A DNA stretch of 64,000 bases from CAVWDU01 sp963753815 (GCA_963753815.1 CAVWDU010000004.1:62001-126000), one strand, 5' to 3'. Shown: positions 28,302 through 37,705, counted from the stretch's first letter. Numbers and translations: made by a program. Notes: generated by a model from the letters alone, not told the origin.

Positions 28302-29470
28302 TCACAACACTCGCAGTTCACCGGAACCGTTGTGCAACAGGATATCCGCATAGTCGCACCGACCCTCCCGGCGCTGGAAAATGCTGTTGGCGATAAGCCA
28401 GACCCTGACAATCCGGTCCGGTGGGTCGCCCATGTAGCGACGGTAGTCGCTGTGCAGGTTGCGCCGTTCCTGCTGCCATTGCCCCAGGCCGTCCTGCCCG
28501 CTGCGCACCACGACGTGGTATTCCACACCGTGCCAGTTCGGGAGCGGGCAGTCGTAGCCGGTATCCACGGCCAGTTCGCTGCTCCAGTAATAGGTGATGT
28601 CCCGACCGTTGTCGAATTCGACCGCGATGCTGAGGTAATCGTGGCTGGGTACGCTGTCTTCGCGCAGCGTCGATGGCAATTGGTCCACGCACCACTGCCA
28701 GCTGAGTTCACTGCTCGCATCCAGTGGCAGGTCGACGTCGTACTGCAGGATACCCACGTCGCGGCTCGTGGCGCAGTGTATGCAGGGTTTCCCGTCATGC
28801 GAGTTTCCCTCCCGGTATATCTCAGCAGGACCGAGGTGCCACAGGTATCGCCACCCAGGGGGTGTGGTGTCGCCTTCGGTGATGCGCTCAGTTCATTCGC
28901 TACCCGCTCGTTGGGCGCGACCCGCAGCAGCGCCTTTACCCCGTCAAGGGCTGAGCCCTCCCAGCAGATGACCATGATGCCGACCCGGCCGCTCACCGTC
29001 TGGTAGACGGAATCGCTCTGTTTCCGGCTGCCCTGGCGGTCTTTCCAGTCGTTGGGAAAGTAATTGCCGAATTGCACGGCACCTGCATTTTCAGCGCAAA
29101 AACTATGGCTCGCGCGCGTGCCACGAAATACCTCGCCGGCCGCACCGATCTTGCACCAGACCTGCGCTGCCGGCGCAAGATAGATGTCCAGTGCGCGACT
29201 GGCGTAGGTGCGACCTTCGCTGAAATAGCTGAACTCATCACCAGCGTCGGCCTCCAGCCCGGAATCCAGCCAGGGTGGTTGCCGGGCGTCCATCTCCAGC
29301 CAGCGGCAGGCCTTCACCACACCATCGGGCAACCCCGCTACCAGGGTTTCCATCTCTCGCCTGAAGCTGTCGATATCGGGGGATGGCTCAGATTGAGCGC
29401 GCAGCCGGCGCGCAAGGGACCGCGCGGCGAGCCGGGAGCCCACGCTGAGGTCAGTCAGAAAACCGGTCAT
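28302..29470 (-). pseudogene. DUF3047-type protein, one frameshift
   Basis: ATG 29470 (GGGA upstream) opens a frame reading MTGFLTDLSVGSRLAARSLA, FGNYFPNDWKDRQGS and VAPNERVANEL. Near 28875-28893 one base is lost, and the sequence continues in the next frame with ERITEGDTTPPGWRYLWHLG, CIHCATSRDVGILQYDVDLP, ELSWQWCVDQLP and VVVRSGQDGLGQWQQERRNL to a stop at 28302. The C-terminal half resembles DUF3047 proteins (an RSG-x-LGQW-x-ER segment). The joined protein is ~389 aa. The reading on both sides is clean, so the break may be recent or an indel error. Function unknown. Confidence 0.7.
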
Positions 29471-29563
29471 CGCTGTTTTCCCATGATGTAGTGCCTCACC
29501 CGCACTATAGCAGCCGTGCCTCTTGATGCGACTGGCTGTCGGATTGATAAACGCTGCTGGCGT

Positions 29564-29731
29564 CAAGTGACCCGGTCTCGCTTTACTGGTACGTCCGGTT
29601 CAACAGCAGTTTACAGGGCCTGCTGCCAGCGCACATACTGGCGTAGCGCCGCAGTTGCGCCGGTCCGGGAGCATGATATGTATAAACGGCGCGCTGAGTC
29701 CCCGGTGAGTCCTCACGACAAGTGACCCGGT
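29564..29731. repeat. 13-bp direct repeat CAAGTGACCCGGT, two copies
   Basis: Exact copies at 29564-29576 and 29719-29731 lie 155 bp apart in the 307-bp region upstream of the crotonase gene (no gene is seen in that region). They could be regulator sites or simply a short duplication. The second copy is 47 bp before the crotonase start. Confidence 0.6.
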
Positions 29732-29777
29732 GCTGCGCTGATGACCGGGCCTTTTGAAAATGGGAGAAACCAGAACT

Positions 29778-30557
29778 ATGCAGCAGGTAGAAACAGCGGT
29801 TCACGACGGCATTCTCGAGATCAGGATCAACCGGCCGGCGAAGCTCAATGCGCTCAGTGTGCAGATGTATCACGAACTGTGTAGCGCACTTGGCGAGCTG
29901 GACAGTAACCCGGAGCTGCGGGTGGCGGTCCTGCATGCCGAGGGCAAGCACTTTACCGCCGGTGTGGAGCTGGACGAGTGGTCGCCACATTTCAGTTCCG
30001 GGCGCGGGTTCCCGTTGCAGGAGGGCGGCGTTGACGTGTTCGGCCTCTCCGGGCCAAAACGGCGCAAGCCCGTGGTTCAGGCTGTTCAGGGTTACTGTTT
30101 CACCTGGGGCGTCGAAATGATGCTCAACATGGACATTCGGGTCGCAGCTGAAGACACCCAGTTCGCTATGCTCGAAGTACAGCGCGGCCTGTATCCCTGC
30201 GGAGGTGCGACCATCCGCCTGCCGCAGCAAATGGGCCGTGCCAACGCCCAGCGTTACCTGCTCACCGGTGAACGCTGGTCGGCGTCTGAATCCTATCGCC
30301 TCGGTCTGGTGCAGGAACTCGTTGCTCCCGGCAAGCAGTTAGAGGCTGCGATGACGATAGCCGAGAGTATCGCCAGGGCGGCGCCACTCGCAGTGCTGGG
30401 GGTGATCAAGGCGGTTGATTATGCGGCTCACAACCCGGAGCAACAGGCGGTGAAGCAGATGTTTGAGGACCTGGTGCCGGTGATGCAGAGTGAGGATGCC
30501 GCGGAGGGTTTACAATCCTTCATTGAGCGCAGGGAAGCCCGTTTCACCGGTCGTTGA
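29778..30557 (+). CDS. Enoyl-CoA hydratase/isomerase (crotonase) family protein
   Basis: A 259-residue crotonase-fold protein. The oxyanion-hole segments are LHAEGKHFTAGVELDEW and VQGYCFTWGVEMMLNMDI, and the helix RVAAEDTQFAMLEVQRGLYP follows. The position that holds the second catalytic Glu in bona fide hydratases reads LEVQRGLYPCGGAT (Glu present at the first position, the second less clear), so hydratase, isomerase or another acyl-CoA reaction is possible. ATG 29778 has GGGAG 10 bp upstream; earlier in-frame ATGs at 29754 and 29760 lack this. Confidence 0.9.
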   Translation: MQQVETAVHDGILEIRINRPAKLNALSVQMYHELCSALGELDSNPELRVAVLHAEGKHFTAGVELDEWSPHFSSGRGFPLQEGGVDVFGLSGPKRRKPVVQAVQGYCFTWGVEMMLNMDIRVAAEDTQFAMLEVQRGLYPCGGATIRLPQQMGRANAQRYLLTGERWSASESYRLGLVQELVAPGKQLEAAMTIAESIARAAPLAVLGVIKAVDYAAHNPEQQAVKQMFEDLVPVMQSEDAAEGLQSFIERREARFTGR

Positions 30558-30661
30558 AGGCTACCCTCTCCCGGGGGGCCTGTAAGCGCCGTCGCCTGGA
30601 GCCCTGGTAAGCCCGGCAGATCGGCGCTAAGTCAGGTGCTCCCTGGCGGCCGGCGTCGGTT

Positions 30662-31063
30662 TCACTTCTTGCCGGCGTAAATCGTGTAGCGCCTGAGCCA
30701 GGTCGCTGCCTGCTTGCTTTTGCATCCCTTGGTTTCTATTTGTTTCTTCGTTGCCTCCCGAATCGCTCGAACACGGCGCTCCAGGTTGTCCGCCGATGGT
30801 GGTGATGCACTGTCTGTTACCCCGTTGTCGCGTGCTTCCTGTTCTCGTCTGTAGCGCACCAGCAATCGGTCGAACTTCTCCTGAAACTGGTCCTGCTGGG
30901 AAATCGTGGGCTCCCCGCACAGGCGAGCAGTTTCCTCGGCCGAAATCATCTGCTCCAGTATGTGATCGGCTTCCATGCGGTACCCCAATCGGTGCAGCAT
31001 CGACAGTTCGAAGAGGATGTACCCTCCGGCAAAAACGGCGAACAGCCACGCGCCCTTGTTCAT
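30662..31063 (-). CDS. Hypothetical single-pass membrane protein
   Basis: A 133-residue protein with one N-terminal membrane helix (MNKGAWLFAVFAGGYILFEL) and a charged, helical C-terminal part (QDQFQEKFDRLLVRYRREQE) ending in GKK. No family is recognised. It is convergent with the crotonase gene and has an isolated position. A soluble domain in the periplasm or cytoplasm cannot be distinguished. Confidence 0.65.
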   Translation of the reverse strand: MNKGAWLFAVFAGGYILFELSMLHRLGYRMEADHILEQMISAEETARLCGEPTISQQDQFQEKFDRLLVRYRREQEARDNGVTDSASPPSADNLERRVRAIREATKKQIETKGCKSKQAATWLRRYTIYAGKK

Positions 31064-31244
31064 TGGCGATCCCCTGGTCGGTAGTCTTCCCGGCAGGCGT
31101 CGACCGTTTCATCTACCTCCGGCGGTATCAGCCGGTGAAACACGCTACCTGCACTGCGCTGCCTAATAATAGTCCAGCGAGGCGGTAGGGCGAATTGCAT
31201 TTGAGCACTGGACGCCCGTCAGTCTCTCGCCTGGCCTGCGGCAT

Positions 31245-31275
31245 GCAGCACCCCGGGTGTCGTGCTGCCGTTTTT
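31245..31275 (+). terminator. Possible rho-independent terminator in the gap before tadA
   Basis: GCAGCAC (31245-31251) and GTGCTGC (31262-31268) form a 7-bp stem with a 10-nt loop, followed by CG and five T. No gene on the plus strand ends nearby, so it might act on read-through from the crotonase gene or as an attenuator before tadA. The remaining 31064-31487 gap holds no recognisable gene. Confidence 0.4.
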
Positions 31276-31487
31276 GGCCGGTTCGGGTACCCTGGCGCCA
31301 GTACAATGACCTGCCCGCCCCTGTAACGAGGCACACTGTCGCTGGTGAGACCGGTTGGGTTAAACTGCCGCCAGCGGCGACCGCCCCGGACGGTCCCTCC
31401 GGGCGTGGATAAACCGGGATTAGCGGCCAACCCGTGGTGCGCCCGATGCGGGCGATGTTTTCCACCCGATAGGGATGTTCACAGCGA

Positions 31488-31958
31488 ATGGAAACCCACC
31501 CGTCAGGGGATCTCGATGAACACTGGATGCGCCGTGCATTGGCCCTGGCGGACCGGGCGGCAGATGAGGGGGAGGTGCCGGTGGGAGCGGTCGTTGTGCG
31601 CGGTGACCGGCTGCTTGGCGAGGGGTGGAACCAGACCATCGGCAATTGCGACCCGACGGCCCATGCCGAGATCAATGCGCTCCGCGATGCAGCACAGTCG
31701 GAAGGTAACCACCGGTTGCCCGGTGCTTGTCTCTACGTCACGCTGGAACCCTGCACCATGTGCGCCGGCGCCCTGGTGCACGCACGCGTCAATGAGCTCG
31801 TTTTTGGCGCGGCCGAACCGCGGGCCGGCGTGGTCTGCAGCCAGCATCACTTGCTCGACGAGGGCTGGTATAATCACCGGGTCCGCTGGCGGCGCGGCGT
31901 GCTGGCAGGGGCGAGCAGCGAGCGTCTGAAGGCGTTTTTCAGTGCGCGGCGCCAGTAA
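31488..31958 (+). CDS. tadA: tRNA-specific adenosine deaminase
   Basis: Deaminates the wobble adenosine-34 of tRNA-Arg(ACG) to inosine. The zinc-binding cytidine-deaminase-like core is intact: His59 and Glu61 in PTAHAEINAL, and Cys89/Cys92 in LEPCTMCAGALVHA. Length 156 aa is normal. The guaBA...tadA...purL neighbourhood matches other gammaproteobacteria, although mltF, often found between tadA and purL, is absent here. Confidence 0.96.
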   Translation: METHPSGDLDEHWMRRALALADRAADEGEVPVGAVVVRGDRLLGEGWNQTIGNCDPTAHAEINALRDAAQSEGNHRLPGACLYVTLEPCTMCAGALVHARVNELVFGAAEPRAGVVCSQHHLLDEGWYNHRVRWRRGVLAGASSERLKAFFSARRQ

Positions 31959-32092
31959 CGCCTCGCCGGTATCGGCAATCACGCGGTACTTTCAGGCGCG
32001 TTTGCGCAAGCGCTCAACGTCACCGCCCGCGGTAGCTTTGACGTGTCCCGTTGGGCGCCTTCATCCCAGAACGTAATCGACAGGAAACCGAT

Positions 32093-35000
32093 ATGATCAT
32101 TCTGCGTGGCGCACCGGCTTTGTCTGCGTTCCGCCTGGACAAACTGCGTGAACGGTTGGCTGCGCATCGGCTTCCGGCCACGTTGTTGACCAGTGAGTAC
32201 GTGCACTTTGTACATACGCTGCGTGACCTCACGGACGCCGAACACGCACTGCTGATAAGACTTCTGGAATATGGCGCGCCGCGGCCCACGGATGCGGGTG
32301 CCAGTGGCGCTGTGCTGGCCGTGGTGCCGCGGCCGGGGACTATCTCCCCGTGGTCGAGTAAGGCCACTGACATCGCACATAACTGCGGTCTCGACGCGGT
32401 GGCCCGCATAGAGCGCGGCACCGTTTATTACCTGGAGTTCAGTGAGCCGGTTGCCGATGCGACCCGAAAGACGGTTGCCGCTCTGGTGTGTGATCGCATG
32501 ACCGAGTCGGTTCTGTGGGACCTCGCCGATGCCAGCGTCCTGTTTGACGAGGCGGAATCCCGGCCGATGCAGGTCGTCGACATTCTTGGCGGAGGTCGCG
32601 AAGCACTGGCCACCGCCGATCGCGAACTTGGACTGGCGCTCGCGTCTGACGAGATCGACTATCTGGTCGAGGCGTTCGGGGGGTTGCGTCGCAACCCGAC
32701 TGACGTGGAACTGATGATGTTTGCCCAGGCCAACTCGGAGCACTGCCGCCACAAGATTTTCAATGCCCATTGGACCATAGATGGCATCGAGCAGCCGTCC
32801 TCCCTGTTCGACATGATCCGCAACACGTACCGGCAAGGCGGTGAAAACGTGCTTTCCGCCTATTCGGACAACGCGGCGGTCATTGCCGGCCACGAGGCGG
32901 GGCGTTTTTTCCCATGGCCGGACAGCGGGGAGTACGTGTACTGCCAGGAGCCGATCCACCTGTTGATGAAGGTGGAGACCCACAATCACCCCACCGCGAT
33001 CGCTCCGTTCCCCGGCGCCGGCACCGGCGCTGGCGGCGAGATTCGCGACGAGGGCGCGGTTGGGCGCGGCTCCAGGCCGAAGGCGGGCCTGACCGGCTTT
33101 ACCGTGTCGAATCTCAACATTCCCGGCTACGGACAGCCGTGGGAGATGCCCTACGGCAAACCCGACCGTATCGTCTCGGCGCTCGATATCATGCTGGAAG
33201 GACCGATTGGGAGTGCCGCGTTCAACAACGAGTTCGGGCGTCCGAACCTGTGCGGTTACTTCCGTAGCTTTGAGGTGCAGACCCAGGGCACGCAGGGTGA
33301 TGAATGCCGCGGCTACCACAAGCCGATCATGATCGCGGGTGGTTACGGCAACATACGGGAAGCGCACATTGAGAAGGCGACCTACAATCCGGGTGCCTGC
33401 CTTATCGTGCTGGGTGGGCCGGCTATGTTGATCGGCCTTGGCGGTGGTGCCGCCTCTTCGATGACCAGCGGCGAGAGTTGTGAGGATCTCGATTTCGCCT
33501 CAGTACAACGCCAGAATCCCGAGATCGAGCGCCGCTGCCAGGAGGTCATAGACCGGTGCTGGCAACTGGGCGAAGACAATCCGATAGCTTTCATACACGA
33601 TGTAGGAGCCGGTGGTTTATCCAACGCCCTGCCTGAACTGGTCAAGGATGGCGGCCGCGGCGGGCAGTTCCAGTTGCGCCGGATTCCCAGTGACGAGCCT
33701 GGCATGTCGCCGCTTGAACTCTGGTGTAACGAATCACAGGAGCGCTATGTACTGGCGGTGGAGCCCGTGGACCTCGATCGCTTCGAGGCCATTTGCGCCC
33801 GGGAACGTTGTCCGTTCGCCGTCGTGGGCCATGCCACAAAAGAACTGCATCTCACCGTCAGCGATGATGTGTTCGGTAACGAGCCGGTCGATCTGCCGAT
33901 GTCCGTGCTGTTCGGGAAACCGCCCAAAATGCACCGTGATATTACCCGTCGGCCGGGTCGTCACTCACCGCTCAAGCTGTCGCTGGGATTGTCAGAGGCA
34001 TTGGAGCGGGTGTTGCAGCTGCCCGCCGTGGCCAGCAAGAGTTTTCTGATCACCATCGGTGATCGCACGGTGACCGGCCAGGTGGTGCGGGACCAGATGG
34101 TCGGGCCCTGGCAGGTGCCGGTAGCAGACTGTGCCATCACGACCGTGTCGTACGACAGTGTTGCGGGCGAGGCGATGGCGATGGGTGAGCGCACCCCGCT
34201 GGCCCTGGTGAGTGGGCCGGCCTCTGGCCGGATGGCGGTCGCCGAGGCGATCACCAACATCGCGGCGGCACCCATTGCCCGGCTCAGTGATGTCAAGCTG
34301 TCTGCTAACTGGATGTGCGCCGCGGGCCATGGCACCGAGGACGCGGTGCTGTTTGACACGGTGCGGGCCGTAGGCATGGATTTCTGTCCGGCGCTGGGAC
34401 TGACCATTCCGGTGGGCAAGGACTCGATGTCCATGCGCACGGCCTGGAGCGAGGACGGTGAGGAAAAAGCCGTGACCGCACCGATGTCGCTGATCGTATC
34501 GGCGTTCGCCCCGGTGACCGACGTTCGCCGGGCCGTTACGCCCGAATTGCAGGCGGGCGGCGACAGTGTGCTGGTACTGCTGGATCTCGGCCGGGGTCGC
34601 GATCGCCTCGGTGGTTCGGCTCTGGCACAGGTCGCCGGGCAGGTCGGTGACACGGTGCCCGACGCAGACAGCGCCGACGATGTCGCCGCGCTGTTCCGGA
34701 TGGTGCAGGAGCTGATCGGTCGCGAACTATTGCTGGCCTATCACGACCGTTCGGACGGCGGCCTTATGGTGGCGCTGCTGGAAATGGCCTTTGCCGGTCA
34801 CTGTGGCGTAGACGTGAGCATGCCCGAGTCTGCCAGCGGTGATCTCGACGTCCTGTTCAGCGAGGAACTGGGCTGTGTACTGCAGCTGCGGCGGTCCGAC
34901 CTGCAGCGCGTGCGTGAGCTGGCCGGTACACTGGGCCTTGCGGCCTGTTTCCACGTGCTGGGGGCGCCGGTAGCGGGCGACGGTATCCAGGTGACCCGCG

Positions 35001-35980
35001 GCGGCCAGATCCTGTTGCAGGACAGCCGGGCGCGGTTGCAGCGGCTGTGGGCACGCACCAGTTACGAGATGCAGGCGTTGCGTGACAATCCCGATTGCGC
35101 GCGGGAGGAGTTCGATCGCCTGGCTGTCGAGGATCCTGGGCTGTCGGTGTCGCTGAGCTTCGACCCGAGTGAAAATATCGCCGCACCGTTCATTGCCACC
35201 GGATCGAGACCGGCGATCGCGGTACTGCGCGAGCAGGGCGTCAACGGCCAGGTCGAGATGGCTGCCGCCTTCGACCGGGTCGGGTTTGCGGCCGTGGACG
35301 TCCACATGAGCGACATACTGGAGGGTCGCCGCGACCTCAGGGAATTCAAGGGACTTGTCGCCTGCGGCGGGTTTTCCTACGGTGATGTGCTCGGTGCCGG
35401 TGAAGGTTGGGCGAAGAGTATTCTGTTCAACACGGCTGCACGCGACCAGTTCGAGACATTTTTCGCACGTGAAGACACGTTTTCCCTCGGTGTCTGCAAT
35501 GGCTGCCAGATGCTGGCGACCCTGCGGGAGTTGATACCCGGGGCCGGGCACTGGCCGCGCTTCGTGCGCAATCGCTCTGAGCAGTTCGAGGCCCGCCTGT
35601 CGCTGGTACGCGTCGATGAAACCCCGTCCGTACTGTTTGCGGGCATGGCGGGTTCCCATCTCCCGATTGCGGTCGCGCATGGAGAGGGGCGGGCGGAATT
35701 CAGCGACGATGCCGGACAGGCGGCCTGTGAGGCCAGCGGCACGATCGCCCTGAGGTACCTAGAGAACACGCTGGAGCCCGCGACGCGCTACCCCGCCAAC
35801 CCCAACGGGTCGCCGGGCGGCATTACCGGGGTCACCAGTCTCGATGGACGCGCAACGATCATGATGCCCCACCCCGAGCGCGTGTTCCGCACCGTGCAGT
35901 GTTCATGGGCGCCGCCCGAGTGGTGTGAGGAGGGGGGCTGGCTGCGCCTTTTCCGCAACGCGCGGCGGTGGCTTGGCTGA
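32093..35980 (+). CDS. purL: Phosphoribosylformylglycinamidine synthase (large type)
   Basis: Converts FGAR, ATP and glutamine to FGAM in purine synthesis. ATG 32093, preceded by AGGAAA, gives 1295 aa, identical in length to E. coli PurL, and the N-terminus (MIILRGAPALSAFRLDKL) matches. Domains in order: N-terminal PurS-like region, linker, two AIRS-related ATP-binding halves (FAQANSEHCRHKIFN; LMKVETHNHPTAIAPFPGAG; LTIPVGKDSMSM), and a C-terminal class I amidotransferase (GGFSYGDVLGAGEGWAKS, nucleophile Cys1135 in GVCNGCQM, His/Glu in MPHPERV). A long unbroken frame of 3.9 kb, which argues against a general high indel rate. Confidence 0.98.
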   Translation: MIILRGAPALSAFRLDKLRERLAAHRLPATLLTSEYVHFVHTLRDLTDAEHALLIRLLEYGAPRPTDAGASGAVLAVVPRPGTISPWSSKATDIAHNCGLDAVARIERGTVYYLEFSEPVADATRKTVAALVCDRMTESVLWDLADASVLFDEAESRPMQVVDILGGGREALATADRELGLALASDEIDYLVEAFGGLRRNPTDVELMMFAQANSEHCRHKIFNAHWTIDGIEQPSSLFDMIRNTYRQGGENVLSAYSDNAAVIAGHEAGRFFPWPDSGEYVYCQEPIHLLMKVETHNHPTAIAPFPGAGTGAGGEIRDEGAVGRGSRPKAGLTGFTVSNLNIPGYGQPWEMPYGKPDRIVSALDIMLEGPIGSAAFNNEFGRPNLCGYFRSFEVQTQGTQGDECRGYHKPIMIAGGYGNIREAHIEKATYNPGACLIVLGGPAMLIGLGGGAASSMTSGESCEDLDFASVQRQNPEIERRCQEVIDRCWQLGEDNPIAFIHDVGAGGLSNALPELVKDGGRGGQFQLRRIPSDEPGMSPLELWCNESQERYVLAVEPVDLDRFEAICARERCPFAVVGHATKELHLTVSDDVFGNEPVDLPMSVLFGKPPKMHRDITRRPGRHSPLKLSLGLSEALERVLQLPAVASKSFLITIGDRTVTGQVVRDQMVGPWQVPVADCAITTVSYDSVAGEAMAMGERTPLALVSGPASGRMAVAEAITNIAAAPIARLSDVKLSANWMCAAGHGTEDAVLFDTVRAVGMDFCPALGLTIPVGKDSMSMRTAWSEDGEEKAVTAPMSLIVSAFAPVTDVRRAVTPELQAGGDSVLVLLDLGRGRDRLGGSALAQVAGQVGDTVPDADSADDVAALFRMVQELIGRELLLAYHDRSDGGLMVALLEMAFAGHCGVDVSMPESASGDLDVLFSEELGCVLQLRRSDLQRVRELAGTLGLAACFHVLGAPVAGDGIQVTRGGQILLQDSRARLQRLWARTSYEMQALRDNPDCAREEFDRLAVEDPGLSVSLSFDPSENIAAPFIATGSRPAIAVLREQGVNGQVEMAAAFDRVGFAAVDVHMSDILEGRRDLREFKGLVACGGFSYGDVLGAGEGWAKSILFNTAARDQFETFFAREDTFSLGVCNGCQMLATLRELIPGAGHWPRFVRNRSEQFEARLSLVRVDETPSVLFAGMAGSHLPIAVAHGEGRAEFSDDAGQAACEASGTIALRYLENTLEPATRYPANPNGSPGGITGVTSLDGRATIMMPHPERVFRTVQCSWAPPEWCEEGGWLRLFRNARRWLG

Positions 35981-36043
35981 TAGCGGGCAGGGCCCGGCGT
36001 GAGGCCTGGCTGTGTGATCCGTCGACGCGTGGTCAGACCTGTT

Positions 36044-37312
36044 TCAATGGGGCGCTGGTTCGCCAATCGCCTTCGTGCCGGGTGCCGTGGCGGCCGGCAG
36101 TCCGTGCAGCAGCCTGCCTAGTGCCAGGTAGAATCTTTGATAGTCATGGCGTGTCTGTTGCCCCACCAGGTCGAGATGGTCCCAGCCCTGCTTGACGCCC
36201 ATGAAGTGCCACACACCCGGCTGCCACTGTTGCGTCTCCGCAGGCTTGACCACGGTCACGATACGATCCCCGGATCCCAGCCTTGGCCCGGACATGGACA
36301 CGGTGTTGACCACGCCGTCATTGGGCCACCAGACATCATCAAATTCAGGCAGACCGGGTGGTGGATCGGCTTGCACGTACCGTGAGATTGCGAGTGAGGG
36401 TGCGACCAGTGCGAGATTCATGCCGAGGGCGGGCTGGAAGCTCTTACCGCTATGCCCTGGCTTGTTGCCCTGCGCTGCCCAGCTGAAGTGGTAAACGGAG
36501 TGTACGGCCGGGTACCGGCGGTTGAGCTCGGCGGCGCCCTCGGGCTTCAGGTCGTGGAGAGCAATATCAGGCTGTCGCCAGATTCCGCTGCTGGACAGTC
36601 GGTGGCGATACTGCCTGTCGGATTCTCCGGGCTTGCGCGAAATAGCCCACTGGTCGAGCTTGAAATCGTAGGGCGGTGCGGCGTAACCCCGCAGGGTCAG
36701 GTGGCTGGCGATGGCCAGCAGCCAGTTGAGCAGGTAGTCAGAACCACTGTCGAGAACATTGGCCAGTGTGGTCCCGTTGTGCGGGCTGGCGAGGGTCGAG
36801 ATGCTGTGCACCCAGCTCGCGCGACCGCCGGCAAACAGCGGGTGCACCGGTTCTTCGGCGGTCGCCGCGGCGCGCTCCGCCGGATCTCCCTCGGCGAGCA
36901 GGGAGGCGAGCACCCGGACGGTCTGGCCACCCTGGCTGTGGCCGACGAGATGGACGCTGGCATGTTCGACAGTTTGCCCCCAGTCCCGCAAGCGGCCCTG
37001 GTAGGTCCTGCCGAACCGGGCGTGACCAAACCGTGATGAATGGGCTTTGCCGTAATCGACACGGCCACCTCGAATGTAGGCGTACAACTCGCAGGCACGG
37101 TCCCAGTTGCTGGACAATGGCCCCACCGCGGCCACCCCGGTTTCATAGCCGGCATCGTTGAGCATGGCGGCGATATTGTCCGTACCACCCCAGTAGTGAT
37201 AGCCACCCATTTCCTCCGGCCCCCACCCGGTGAAGCCGTGGACCAGGACCAGCGGGTAACGATTGCCGTCGGCAGAGACAAGGCCTGCCGCCAGGCACAG
37301 GCTGGCCATCAC
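36044..37312 (-). CDS. Secreted triacylglycerol lipase, family I.5 (Geobacillus/Staphylococcus) type
   Basis: A 422-residue alpha/beta-hydrolase close to thermophilic Bacillus-group lipases: LVLVHGFTGWGPEEMGGYHY, VGPLSSNWDRACELYAYI, HARFGRTYQGRLRDWG, and the nucleophile Ser126 in GHSQGGQ (the Bacillus enzymes have AHSQGG). Later come LASPHNGTTLANVLDSG, YDFKLDQWAI, NDGVVNTVSMSGP and the His region WDHLDLVG. The nearest start in frame, GTG 37312, gives a truncated signal peptide (MMASLCLAAGLVSA). The codons just before it (RRPWFLWSV) look like the basic n-region and hydrophobic core of a longer one, but no usual start codon precedes them. Finding a lipase of this family in a gammaproteobacterium is uncommon. 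Confidence 0.92.
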   Translation of the reverse strand: MMASLCLAAGLVSADGNRYPLVLVHGFTGWGPEEMGGYHYWGGTDNIAAMLNDAGYETGVAAVGPLSSNWDRACELYAYIRGGRVDYGKAHSSRFGHARFGRTYQGRLRDWGQTVEHASVHLVGHSQGGQTVRVLASLLAEGDPAERAAATAEEPVHPLFAGGRASWVHSISTLASPHNGTTLANVLDSGSDYLLNWLLAIASHLTLRGYAAPPYDFKLDQWAISRKPGESDRQYRHRLSSSGIWRQPDIALHDLKPEGAAELNRRYPAVHSVYHFSWAAQGNKPGHSGKSFQPALGMNLALVAPSLAISRYVQADPPPGLPEFDDVWWPNDGVVNTVSMSGPRLGSGDRIVTVVKPAETQQWQPGVWHFMGVKQGWDHLDLVGQQTRHDYQRFYLALGRLLHGLPAATAPGTKAIGEPAPH

Positions 37313-37705
37313 TGACCACAGGAACCACGGCCGTCTGGCACTACACCTGACACCGGATACAGCACCGGTTGGCCGGGATGGACCTGCTGGGCAGGCACCT
37401 TTCGCGGCAAGCTCAGATTGTTGATTGCATGGGGGCAGCGTGAAACTCCTTGGTCAACACTGGTGCGCCGGCCGATTGGACCGGCCGCTGCAAACGGCCG
37501 TGCCGGCTTGAATAGCTGCATTGTGACCGCGGCCAGTGTACCGCGCTGCGGCACCGGTGGCACAGATCGCGACTGGGCAAGCTGGCACAGTGGGCCCTGG
37601 CTCATGGCTCACTGGCAGCGCGCGCAGGTTTTGTGTCAGACTGCCGCACGGCGGCGCCAAAGCCAACCGGTACGGCGCCGTCCTCCATCGACAGGCCTCA
37701 GCGCA
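37313..37705. other. Intergenic region between divergent lipase genes
   Basis: About 390 bp between the starts of the two lipases, presumably holding both promoters. The frames that cross it lack family resemblance. The part nearest the family I.5 lipase can be read in frame as a signal-peptide continuation without a start codon (see that entry). No clear operator was found. Confidence 0.4.

Noticed and set aside
31979..33367. Minus-strand frame of 462 codons within purL
   Set aside because: High-GC antisense shadow; purL on the plus strand matches the E. coli protein in length and motifs.
36452..37036. Plus-strand frame of 194 codons
   Set aside because: It is a shadow of the family I.5 lipase on the opposite strand, which has full-length motif support.
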